This document shows, one piece after another, positions 43,074 to 51,846 of a stretch of DNA of 64,000 nucleotides (within the stretch, counting starts at the first letter, position 1; the number at the start of each line of letters is the position of its first letter). A model generated the notes under the pieces. That model was given only the letters and a program-made list of their open reading frames with translations, was not told the DNA's origin and searched no databases. The stretch is from Nocardia elegans NBRC 108235 (lineage in GTDB: Bacteria; Actinomycetota; Actinomycetes; Mycobacteriales; Mycobacteriaceae). The DNA lies in NCBI RefSeq assembly GCF_001612845.1, contig NZ_BDBF01000038.1, positions 1-64,000 on the forward strand. The letters run 5' to 3'. The position numbers and the translations under genes are program-made.

Positions 43074-43448
43074 ATGGCAGCGCAGCAGATCCGCGAAACG
43101 GCCGAACGCTACGTGCAGTTGGTGGCCACCGGACCGACCTCGGAGATCCTGTCGCTCTACGCGCCCGACGCCGTCGTCGAGGATCCGATCGGCAGCGACC
43201 CGCGCCACGGTCACGAGGCCATCGGCCAGCTCTATCAGGCGCTGGAGTCGATGGAGCGCAAGACCGAGCTGCACGCCGCCCGTATCGTGGGCAATCACGC
43301 CGCCGTCTCGTTCACCCTCGTCGGCGAGGCCGGCGGCCACCGGATGACGCTCTCGGCGATCGACGCCATGGAATTCGACGAGCAGGGCCGGATCACGAGC
43401 ATGCGGGCCTACTGGGGCCCCGACGACCTGATCAGCGAACAGATCTGA
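43074..43448 (+). CDS. Steroid delta-isomerase (ketosteroid isomerase)
   Basis: A 124-residue NTF2/SnoaL-fold enzyme. Three residues align with the catalytic set of Pseudomonas ketosteroid isomerase: Tyr13 (ERYVQLV), Asp37 (VVEDPIG) and Asp97 (SAIDAMEFDEQGRI), with the same 24-residue Tyr-Asp spacing and the AYWGP end. It would move the double bond of delta-5 to delta-4 3-ketosteroids. A KstR-like box is directly upstream, and GGGAG precedes the ATG. It stands alone; no other steroid genes are in the window. Confidence 0.88.
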   Translation: MAAQQIRETAERYVQLVATGPTSEILSLYAPDAVVEDPIGSDPRHGHEAIGQLYQALESMERKTELHAARIVGNHAAVSFTLVGEAGGHRMTLSAIDAMEFDEQGRITSMRAYWGPDDLISEQI

Positions 43449-43550
43449 GGCCCGCGACCACATCGCTGCCGCGGGAGGCGTTCCACCTCTTGTCCATCCG
43501 TTTTGCCCGGCTTACCGTAAGGCGACAACCGGCGGACGGGAGGGCGCGCG

Positions 43551-44084
43551 ATGCGGATTTCGGTACACGGCACGGGTGAGGGGGTCCGGGTGCGCATGCG
43601 CCTGGACGTCAACCGCCGCCGCTGGTTGATCACCAGAATCTCGTTGTGGCTGTTGGCGATCAACGGCGTCGTGGTCGGACTCTGGGCGCTACTGCTGCCG
43701 GAACCGTGGTTTCGCAGTTTCCCCGGCTTCGGGCTGAACTGGGTGGGCACGGACGGCCCCTACAACCACCACCTGGCCACCGACGTCGGGGCATTCTTCC
43801 TCGGCTTCGGCGCGGTCAGCCTGGCGGCGCTGTACTACCGCGACAGTGTGGTGGCCCGAGTCGCCGGGATCGGCTGGCTGGTCTTCGGAATCCCCCACCT
43901 CATCTACCACGCCGCGCACAAGCCGGAACAGATGAGCGGCGGCAACTACGCCCTCAGCCTGATCGCCGCCGTGCTGCTGCCGGCACTCGCCGCCGCCGTC
44001 GTCGTGGCCGCACCCCGGGAGCGCGTGCAACTGCGCGATCCGGCGCCGATGAATATCCGGTTCCCGCGCCGTCGTAGTAGGTGA
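43551..44084 (+). CDS. Small four-helix membrane protein, unknown function
   Basis: A 177-residue protein with four predicted membrane helices: ISLWLLAINGVVVGLWALLLP; VGAFFLGFGAVSLAALYY; VARVAGIGWLVFGIPHLIYH; ALSLIAAVLLPALAAAVVVAA. Between helices 1 and 2 lies the conserved-looking DGPYNHHLATDVG, and HLIYHAAH closes helix 3, so several histidines face the membrane surface. The start may be 43551 (GGGAGG upstream) or the internal ATG at 43596. Not recognised with confidence; it resembles DUF4345-like proteins. Confidence 0.7.
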   Translation: MRISVHGTGEGVRVRMRLDVNRRRWLITRISLWLLAINGVVVGLWALLLPEPWFRSFPGFGLNWVGTDGPYNHHLATDVGAFFLGFGAVSLAALYYRDSVVARVAGIGWLVFGIPHLIYHAAHKPEQMSGGNYALSLIAAVLLPALAAAVVVAAPRERVQLRDPAPMNIRFPRRRSR

Positions 44085-44285
44085 AGCTACCGCCCAGCCG
44101 TCGGGAAAGGCCCTCCGAACAGCAGTAACGGGGCGGCTCCCGCCGACGATGAGCAAGCATCGGAGAAAAGGTTCAACGGCGAACCACGGAAGGTCAACGG
44201 CGATCTTCGGCAACGGGCGCGACGGGGCAACCGGTCGTCACCGCCTCCGACCAGCTCCACTCGCTACCGCCACAACTCGATACTT

Positions 44286-44744
44286 CTACTGCGAATCCGC
44301 GCCGGCATCGACGATGTCGGCGCGCGGAACCACCGCAAGCGCCATCAGGGCGTTGAGGAATCCAGCCCGGTCCGCCGCATCCAGGCGGTCGAGCAGCGCT
44401 TCTTCCTTGGCCTGGATATCGGCCTGTGCCGCCTGCACCAGGGCCCGCCCCGCCTCGGTCACGGCCAGCAGGCGGGCTCGCCGGTCGGCCGGATCCGGAT
44501 ACCGCTCGATCAGCCCGCGCTCCTGCAGATCGTCGAGGACGGCGATGATGCGGGTCTTGTCGGCGCCGATCTCCTCCGCGAGCACGCCCTGCCCTCGCGC
44601 CGGCCCCCGGCCCAGCGCCAGCAGCACCGAATACGCCCACATCGTCAGCCCGTGCGATTCGAGTACCGGCCGCTCGGCCGCCATCAGGGCACGTCCGAGC
44701 GGCACGATCATCGCCGCCAGATCGGGTCGCTGCGCATCCGCCAT
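44286..44744 (-). CDS. MarR-family transcriptional regulator
   Basis: A 152-residue winged-helix protein: ESHGLTMWAYSVLLALGRGPARGQGVLAEEIGADKTRIIAVLDDLQERGLI followed by the wing YPDPADRRARLLAVTEAGRAL. It lies 109 bp downstream of the DinB-type thiol-dependent enzyme gene in the same direction and may be co-transcribed with it. Confidence 0.9.
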   Translation of the reverse strand: MADAQRPDLAAMIVPLGRALMAAERPVLESHGLTMWAYSVLLALGRGPARGQGVLAEEIGADKTRIIAVLDDLQERGLIERYPDPADRRARLLAVTEAGRALVQAAQADIQAKEEALLDRLDAADRAGFLNALMALAVVPRADIVDAGADSQ

Positions 44745-44853
44745 GCCGAACAAGATACGTGCTCGCCGGTCCGCTTCCGCCGGGGTCCGGCCGACTTCAC
44801 CGGCGCCGCCGGGAGCTCGGGCGCCGGGATGCGCAATTCCATTGGGCGAACGC

Positions 44854-45453
44854 CTATTTCGCCCCTGCCGGCCACGACGGCGATCGGCCCAGCAGGCTGA
44901 GGATCCGAGCGAGCGGATCGGAGGGGTCGGTATTCGGCACCGCGGGCGCGAACGCCGAACCCGGCTGCAAGCGAAAGTCTCCGTCGGGCACCGCCTCGGC
45001 GATCCGCAGCGCGGGCTCCGCCAGTTCCGGATCCAGCTCGTAGGGCAGACCGATCGTCCGGGCCACATCCCACCCGTGCACGACGTAGTCGATGAGATGG
45101 AAGCCGATGGCCTGACCGCCCGCAGCGGTGAACCCGGGGCCGAATTCGGGAAGCGCGAAATCCCTTACCAGCACACCGGTTTCGGAGAAGGCCGCCGTCA
45201 CATCGGCAGCGACCTCGCGATACACCGCCACCGGATCCGCCGGCGGATCCAGCTGCCAGACGGCCGGATCGCCACCGTGGCCACGCGCGGCGGCCGCGAA
45301 GCCGCGGTGCTGCGCGGCCATATGGGTGAGCAGTTGGGTCAGATCCCATTCGCCACAGGGTGTGGGCCGGTGCAGATCGGCACGGGCCACCTTCGACACG
45401 ATCGTCACGCTGTAGTCGACCGCCTTGCGATCGAGTTCGGAAATACTAGTCAT
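44854..45453 (-). CDS. TIGR03086-type metal-binding protein (mycothiol-dependent isomerase/DinB-like)
   Basis: A 199-residue helical-bundle protein with the N-terminal signature RPTPCGEWDLTQLLTHMAAQHRG and the later IGFHLIDYVVHGWDVARTIG. The two histidine segments would bind a divalent metal, as in mycothiol-dependent maleylpyruvate isomerase and DinB-like thiol transferases. It is divergent from the CMD gene with a 162-bp gap. Likely a mycothiol-dependent detoxification enzyme; the substrate is unknown. Confidence 0.85.
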   Translation of the reverse strand: MTSISELDRKAVDYSVTIVSKVARADLHRPTPCGEWDLTQLLTHMAAQHRGFAAAARGHGGDPAVWQLDPPADPVAVYREVAADVTAAFSETGVLVRDFALPEFGPGFTAAGGQAIGFHLIDYVVHGWDVARTIGLPYELDPELAEPALRIAEAVPDGDFRLQPGSAFAPAVPNTDPSDPLARILSLLGRSPSWPAGAK

Positions 45454-45615
45454 GGACTTATCGTATGCTGATGCTGATCATATGTCTACGCTTATTACTT
45501 TCTGGCTCACCGCGACTACGCTCAGGATGGATGAGACCGGCATCACATTTCCGCCCCGTCACATCGAGGGACGGCGTCTCGTCCAAGGGGTGAACCGTCT
45601 TCCGAAGGGAGAATC

Positions 45616-46191
45616 ATGAGTGCCACCCGCATCCCCCCGGTGCCGCCGCAGCAGGCGGGCCCACTGACCCGGTTTATGTACCGCGTCAGCAAGCGCAGGT
45701 TCGGCGAGGTGCCCGAGCCGATGGCCGTGCTCGCCAATCATCCGAAAATGCTCACGGCGTACGCGGCCCACGAGTCTTTGGTCGGCCGCGCCACCTCCGT
45801 CGTTCCCGACGATGTTCTCGAGATCGCGGTCTACCGGGTGGCCTGGACGATCGGCTGTTCCTGGTGCGTCGATTTCGGCACGATGCTCATGCGGCTGAGC
45901 CACCTCGATATCGACAAGCTGAAGCAGATCGCGGACTACCAGACCTCGGCGGCCTACAGCGCGGACGAGCGCGCCGCGATCGCCTACGCCGACGCGATGA
46001 CCGCCACTCCCACCACGGTCACCGATGAGCAGATCGAGGACCTGCGGGCCCGCTTCGGCGACGCGGGCGTGGTGGAGTTGAGTTATCAGATCGCGCTGGA
46101 GAATTCCCGCGCCCGAACGTATTCGGCGCTCGGCATCACCGCGCAGGGCTTCAGCACCGATTCCTGTCGAGTGCCCTGGGCACAGGACTGA
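45616..46191 (+). CDS. Carboxymuconolactone-decarboxylase-family / AhpD-like protein
   Basis: A 191-residue helical protein. The CxxC motif GCSWCVDF (about residue 78-85) with a following LSHLDIDKLKQIADY is the AhpD/CMD redox signature, implying alkylhydroperoxidase or thiol-disulfide activity rather than lactone decarboxylation. GAAGGGAGAA precedes the ATG at 45616. It is divergent from the mycothiol-dependent enzyme, so the pair may form an oxidative-stress unit. Confidence 0.88.
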   Translation: MSATRIPPVPPQQAGPLTRFMYRVSKRRFGEVPEPMAVLANHPKMLTAYAAHESLVGRATSVVPDDVLEIAVYRVAWTIGCSWCVDFGTMLMRLSHLDIDKLKQIADYQTSAAYSADERAAIAYADAMTATPTTVTDEQIEDLRARFGDAGVVELSYQIALENSRARTYSALGITAQGFSTDSCRVPWAQD

Positions 46192-46222
46192 GCGAGAAGC
46201 GATTCCGGATCGCGGGCACGAA

Positions 46223-46256
46223 AAAGGGGCGGGAGGTTCAGACCTCCCGCCCCTTT
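46223..46256. terminator. Bidirectional terminator between the CMD gene and clpX
   Basis: A perfect 15-bp stem (46223-46237 with 46242-46256) around the loop TCAG, flanked by A5 on the left and a TTT-containing right edge. It lies 32 bp after the CMD stop and 27 bp after the clpX stop, which are convergent. This is the clearest terminator in the window. Confidence 0.9.
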
Positions 46257-46282
46257 CGCAGCTTTCGGAAATGCTCTGGCGA

Positions 46283-47563
<1,281 letters not shown>

Positions 47564-47934
47564 CTCGTGGGTCCCTACTTCCTTGTCCGCGTGCAACCGT
47601 CTGTCCCGGATGCCGACAAGCCGCCTTCGAACAACGCTACCCGCCGTGCATCCGATCAGTGTCGCGCGTCGATCGGATTCTCGCACTTCGGCGTATGTCG
47701 TCCGGGTCGGTCGTTCGTGCCGACACCCCATGAGCCAAGGTCCCTAGACCGACCGTACCCGGTCGACGCGACGGAGGTCGACAACTCGAGGATGTTTCTC
47801 GCGGAGAGAGTGTCGGAAAGCTCACCCGACACGCTCGCCACGACCCATCCCGGCTGCCGATCCGGGCGGTGCCGACCTCGCTCCGCCGCCCGGACCAGCG
47901 TCCGCGGAGCCCGCACGCGAGCTCCGCGGCGGGA
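47564..47934. other. Intergenic region between clpP2 and clpX
   Basis: No protein-like frame is visible. It contains the clpP2 hairpin (47902-47929) and must hold a clpX promoter. No clear ClgR-type palindrome was found. Confidence 0.5.
47902..47929 (-). terminator. Hairpin behind clpP2
   Basis: CCGCGGAGC (47902-47910) pairs perfectly with GCTCCGCGG (47921-47929). It begins 6 bp past the clpP2 stop and probably ends the clpP1P2 transcript. Confidence 0.6.
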
Positions 47935-48603
47935 TCACTTCTTCTGGGCGCTCAGCTTGCGGTAGTCGAACACCGTGTCGATGATCCCGTAGTCCTTGGC
48001 CTCGTCGGCGGTCAGGATCTTGTCGCGATCGGTGTCCTTGCGGATGGTGTCGGCATCCTTGCCGGTGTGCCGGGCCAGCGTGGTCTCCATCAACCGGCGC
48101 ATGCGCTCGATCTCGGCGGCCTGGATCTCCAGATCGGAGACCTGGCCCTGGATGCCACCCTCCAGCGACGGCTGGTGGATCAGCACGCGCGCGTTGGGCA
48201 GGCAAGCCCGCTTACCCGGAGTACCGGCCGCCAGCAGCACCGCCGCCGCCGAGGCCGCCTGGCCCAGGCACACCGTCGCGACATCGGCACGCACGTACTG
48301 CATGGTGTCGTAGATGGCCATCAGCGAGGTGAAGGAACCACCGGGCGAGTTGATGTACATCGTGATGTCGCGGTCGGGATCCAGCGACTCCAGCACCAGC
48401 AGTTGCGCCATGACGTCGTTGGCCGAGGCGTCGTCCACCTGCACGCCGAGGAAGATGATGCGCTCCTCGAACAGCTTGTTGTAGGGGTTGGACTCCTTGA
48501 CGCCGAAGCTCGAGTGCTCGATGAACGACGGCAGAATGTACCGGGCCTGCGGGCTCGCCGGTGCGATACCGGACAGACCGGCACGCGGATCGATCAGGGT
48601 CAT
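47935..48603 (-). CDS. clpP2: Clp protease proteolytic subunit ClpP2
   Basis: A 222-residue serine protease subunit. Catalytic serine is in GQAASAAAVLLAAG, histidine in VLIHQPSLEGGIQG, aspartate in DRDKILTADEAKDYG. The longer N-terminus (HSSFGVKESNPYNKLFEERIIFLG) and the GQVSDLEIQAAEIERMR handle match ClpP2 of mycobacteria, which pairs with ClpP1 in a mixed tetradecamer. GGAGAAG lies before the ATG. It follows clpP1 by 40 bp. Confidence 0.97.
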   Translation of the reverse strand: MTLIDPRAGLSGIAPASPQARYILPSFIEHSSFGVKESNPYNKLFEERIIFLGVQVDDASANDVMAQLLVLESLDPDRDITMYINSPGGSFTSLMAIYDTMQYVRADVATVCLGQAASAAAVLLAAGTPGKRACLPNARVLIHQPSLEGGIQGQVSDLEIQAAEIERMRRLMETTLARHTGKDADTIRKDTDRDKILTADEAKDYGIIDTVFDYRKLSAQKK

Positions 48604-48643
48604 CTTCTTCTCCAAAGTCGATGGGGGATGAGCGGTTTCGCGC

Positions 48644-49231
48644 TCAGTTACCGGCGCCGTTCGCCTGGCGGGCATTGGTGATCACGTGGTCGATGAAGCC
48701 GTACTCCAGGGCCTGGGCCGCGGTGAACCAGCGGTCGCGGTCGGCGTCGGCGGTGACCTGCTCCACGGACTGGCCGGTGTGCAGCGCCTGCAGCTCGTTC
48801 AGCTCCCGCTTGGTGTGGGCGAGCTGTTCGGCGTAGATCGAGATGTCGGCCGCGCTGCCGCCGATGCCGGCGGAGGGCTGGTGCATCATGATCCGGGTGT
48901 GCGGCAGCGCGTAACGCTTGCCCTTGGTGCCCGCGGTGAGCAGGAACTGACCCATCGAGGCCGCCAGGCCGAACGAGATGGTCGCGATATCGCATTCGGC
49001 GAACTGCATGGTGTCGTAGATGGCCATACCCGCGGTGACCGACCCACCGGGCGAGTTGATGTAGAGCGAGATGTCGCGGTTCGGGTCCTCGGCCGTGAGC
49101 AGCAGGATCTGCGCGCACAGCTTGTTGGCGATGTCGTCGTCGACCTGGGTGCCCAGGAAGATGATGCGGTCGCGGAGCAAACGCTCGTACACCGAATCAC
49201 TGAGATTGAGCCCAGCAGTCGCGGATGTCAT
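48644..49231 (-). CDS. clpP1: Clp protease proteolytic subunit ClpP1
   Basis: A 195-residue protease subunit. Serine is in FGLAASMGQFLL, histidine in IMMHQPSAGIGGSAADI, aspartate in DADRDRWFTAAQALEYG. The start is uncertain: the ATG at 49231 (MTSATAGLNLSD) fits homologue length; a GTG at 49276 adds 15 residues. ClpP subunits are N-terminally processed, so either is possible. It forms an operon with clpP2. Confidence 0.96.
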   Translation of the reverse strand: MTSATAGLNLSDSVYERLLRDRIIFLGTQVDDDIANKLCAQILLLTAEDPNRDISLYINSPGGSVTAGMAIYDTMQFAECDIATISFGLAASMGQFLLTAGTKGKRYALPHTRIMMHQPSAGIGGSAADISIYAEQLAHTKRELNELQALHTGQSVEQVTADADRDRWFTAAQALEYGFIDHVITNARQANGAGN

Positions 49232-49344
49232 GACCGGCCCCGACTTCAAAGGTGCCACAGCCTGATTGATTGTCACGGATACCTGCCCTCTCTCGCCGGC
49301 ACGATGCCTGCCGGCACAGCCTCTGTCCAATATGCGGTCTTCCG

Positions 49345-49378
49345 GGGCCCTTCGTGGTTACGCAAGCTACCGCCTCCG
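49345..49378 (-). repeat. Copy C of the dispersed ~34-bp intergenic element
   Basis: On the minus strand it begins CGGAGGCGGTAGC and continues TTGCGTAACCACGAAGG. It matches the copies near 11690 and in the folC-DUF4233 gap. It lies upstream of clpP1, between it and the tig terminator, so it is in the region of the clpP1P2 promoter. Confidence 0.6.
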
Positions 49379-49429
49379 TCCCCGACGCTCGACCGCGGCC
49401 TGATTCGGTTGACACAAACACTAACGAAA

Positions 49430-49461
49430 CAAGGCGGCACCGAACTCCCGGTACCGCCTTG
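49430..49461 (-). terminator. Hairpin behind tig
   Basis: A 13-bp stem with one mismatch (CAAGGCGGCACCG with CGGTACCGCCTTG) around a 6-base loop, 35 bp past the tig stop. On the transcript it is followed by a moderately U-rich stretch. It separates tig from clpP1. Confidence 0.75.
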
Positions 49462-49495
49462 CTTCGCTTACAGCTGACTCATATGTCGCCGATGG

Positions 49496-50869
49496 CTACT
49501 CGGCGGCGTTCTCGGCGCCCTCGGAATCGGACACCGCCTCGGCGGGCTCACCGAACATCTCGGCGGTGTCGACCGTGTTGCCCTCGGTGTCGGTGACCTT
49601 GGCCTTGATCACCACGCCGGCCAGCGCCTTACCGCGGCGCACGTCGGCGAAGATCGCGCCGAGCTGCCCGGCCTGCTGGATCTGCTGGATGAACTGTTCC
49701 GGCGCCATGCCGTAGCGCTGCGACTGGAACAGGATCCGCTCGGTCAGCTCCTGCTGGCCGACCTCGGTGTTCTCGGCTTCGGCGACCGCGTCCAGCAGCA
49801 GCTGGGTCTTCACCGACTTCTCGGCGGCCTCCTTGGAGTCCTTGTCGAACTCCTCGCGGGTGCTGCCCTGGGCCTCGAGCGCCTCGGCGAACTTCGCCTC
49901 GTCGTGGTCGAAGCCGTGCACCGCGTCGTGCAGCACGGCGTCGACCTCGGCCTGCACCGCGGCCTCGGGCAGCGGCACCTCGGTCTTGTCCAGCAGCGCC
50001 TCGAGCACCTTGTCCCGGATCTCGCCGGCCTGCTGCACCTTCTTGCTCTGCTCGACCCGCTTGCGCAGGTCTTCCTTCAGCTCGTCGATGGTGTCGAATT
50101 CGCTTGCCATCTGGGCGAATTCGTCGTCGGCCTCGGGCAGCTCGCGCTCCTTGACCGAGTTCACCTTCACGGTGATGACGGCTTCCTTACCGGCGTGCTC
50201 GCCGGCCACCAGGGTGGAGGTGAAGTCCTTGGACTCCTCCGCCTTCAGGCCGACGAGGGTGTCGTCGAGGCCCTCGATCAGCTGGCCGGAACCGACCTCG
50301 TGCGACAGCCCGGAGGTGGTCGCCTCGGAGACCTCTTCGCCGTCCACGGTGGCCGACAGATCGATGGAGACGAAATCACCCTCCTGCACGGCGCGCTCGA
50401 CGCTCTTCAGGGTGCCGAAGCGCTGGCGCAGCGACAGCAGCTGCTGCTCGATGTCCTCGTCGCCGATGCTCAGCGGATCGACGGTGACCTCGATGCTCTC
50501 GAAGTCGGGCAGCGCGATCTCGGGACGGACGTCGACCTCGGCGGTGAAGGCCAGTTCGTCGCCGTCCTCGATCTTGGTGATCTCGATTTCCGGCTGGCCG
50601 AGCACCTTCACCTCGGAGGCGGTGACGGCCTCGCTGTAACGCGCCGGCAGCGCGTCGTTGACGACCTGCTCCAGGATGGCGCCGCGACCGAGGCGGGCCT
50701 CGAGCAGCTTGGCCGGGGCCTTGCCCGGGCGGAAGCCGGGAATGCGAACCTGCTGCGCCAGCGCCCGGTACGCCTTGTCGAAGTCCGGCTTCAGCTCCTC
50801 GAAGGGCACCTCGACATTGATGCGGACCCGGGTCGGGCTCAGCTGCTCGACGGTGCTCTTCACGGACAT
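49496..50869 (-). CDS. tig: Trigger factor chaperone
   Basis: A 457-residue ribosome-associated chaperone with peptidyl-prolyl isomerase activity. The ribosome-binding tail is near PGFRPGKAPAKLLEARLG (GFRxGKxP signature, residues about 45-62), followed by the FKBP-like domain (VQEGDFVSIDLSATVDGEEV) and the helical C-terminal substrate cradle with an acidic, Ala-rich tail. It precedes clpP1P2, the conserved order. The 279 bp upstream hold the promoter and no gene. Confidence 0.97.
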   Translation of the reverse strand: MSVKSTVEQLSPTRVRINVEVPFEELKPDFDKAYRALAQQVRIPGFRPGKAPAKLLEARLGRGAILEQVVNDALPARYSEAVTASEVKVLGQPEIEITKIEDGDELAFTAEVDVRPEIALPDFESIEVTVDPLSIGDEDIEQQLLSLRQRFGTLKSVERAVQEGDFVSIDLSATVDGEEVSEATTSGLSHEVGSGQLIEGLDDTLVGLKAEESKDFTSTLVAGEHAGKEAVITVKVNSVKERELPEADDEFAQMASEFDTIDELKEDLRKRVEQSKKVQQAGEIRDKVLEALLDKTEVPLPEAAVQAEVDAVLHDAVHGFDHDEAKFAEALEAQGSTREEFDKDSKEAAEKSVKTQLLLDAVAEAENTEVGQQELTERILFQSQRYGMAPEQFIQQIQQAGQLGAIFADVRRGKALAGVVIKAKVTDTEGNTVDTAEMFGEPAEAVSDSEGAENAAE

Positions 50870-51119
50870 GCTCCTTGTTCGTTGTTCACTGGTCTGTGTG
50901 GCCGCCGGACGGAGGTGTGATCCGCCGGCGACGATGTTCGGGTGCCGTGTGACGACGGCGTCGTTTCCCCCGAAATCGCATCCCGATCAGGGTAGCAGCG
51001 CCGCCTCCCCGGGCCTCTGCGTGCCGTTGGGAGCCGGAAGCGTCCCTGCCCGGGCTTACGTCGGGTGCGGAAAACGTCCTGGGCGTACCCGGTGAGTTAC
51101 CGATGTACGTGCGAAACCC

Positions 51120-51139
51120 GTTGTCCGGTTTCGGACAAC
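51120..51139 (-). terminator. Hairpin behind the FKBP lipoprotein gene
   Basis: GTTGTCCG (51120-51127) pairs perfectly with CGGACAAC (51132-51139) around GTTT, 10 bp past the stop. It probably ends this transcript before tig. Confidence 0.6.
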
Positions 51140-51148
51140 CTCGCAATC

Positions 51149-51736
51149 CTACGATGCCCCGCCGACCTTGACCGCGTCGGTGACGAACACCAGGGTCTCG
51201 TTCGGCTTCACGCCCTGCCCGCCCTGGCCGTAGCCGAGGTCCGGCGGGATGATCAGCAGGCGGCGGCCGCCCTGTTTGATGCCGATCAGACCCTGGTCCC
51301 AGCCCTGGATGACCTCACCGGTGCCGAGGGTGAGCGGGAAGGTCTGGCCGCGATCGAAGGAACTGTCCAGCTTCTTCTTGTCCGACCAGGTGACCAGCGA
51401 GTAGTTCATCTCCACCGGCTGGCCGCTCGCCGCCGCCGGGCCGGTGCCCTCGACGAGATCCTTGGTGACCAGTTGCTTCGGCGGATCGCAGTTGTCGGGA
51501 ATGGTGATGGTCGGCGCCTGGCCGAAGCCACCGGTGACGCCGATGTCGTCGGCGGTGCATTCGCGGCCGTGGCTCGCCGTCGGAGCCGCGGCGGCCGAGG
51601 TCGCGGCCGGGGCCGGGGTGCCGGGCGCGGTGGTCGACGGGTTCGCCGAGTTGTTGTCGTTGCCCCCGCAGGCGGTGAGGGCGACCGCGGCCACCGCGAC
51701 GGCGGCCGAGCCGATGATCCTGGCCAAAGTCTGCAT
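51149..51736 (-). CDS. FKBP-type peptidyl-prolyl isomerase lipoprotein
   Basis: A 195-residue exported protein. The signal has the lipobox LTACGG (cysteine at about residue 23), followed by a Ser/Pro/Ala-rich linker and the FKBP domain: YSLVTWSDKKKLDSSFDRGQTFPLTLGTGEVIQGWDQGLIG, with the conserved aromatic and IIPPDLGYG residues. It would act as a folding catalyst at the outer face of the membrane. It lies upstream of tig in the same direction, giving a proteostasis neighbourhood. Start ATG 51736 places the signal peptide at the N-terminus. Confidence 0.92.
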   Translation of the reverse strand: MQTLARIIGSAAVAVAAVALTACGGNDNNSANPSTTAPGTPAPAATSAAAAPTASHGRECTADDIGVTGGFGQAPTITIPDNCDPPKQLVTKDLVEGTGPAAASGQPVEMNYSLVTWSDKKKLDSSFDRGQTFPLTLGTGEVIQGWDQGLIGIKQGGRRLLIIPPDLGYGQGGQGVKPNETLVFVTDAVKVGGAS

Positions 51737-51846
51737 GCGCGGCACCCTAATCGGTGCGCACGGCGCTCTCGCGGTGGGCCCGGTAGCCTGGCCTCGAGTC
51801 TCCATCCGAAGCGGTTAGCGAACACCCCAGTGTGAGGAGCACGATC

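Noticed and set aside
47564..47934. ClgR operator before clpX
   Set aside because: No palindrome of the expected GTTCGC/GCGAAC type could be seen.
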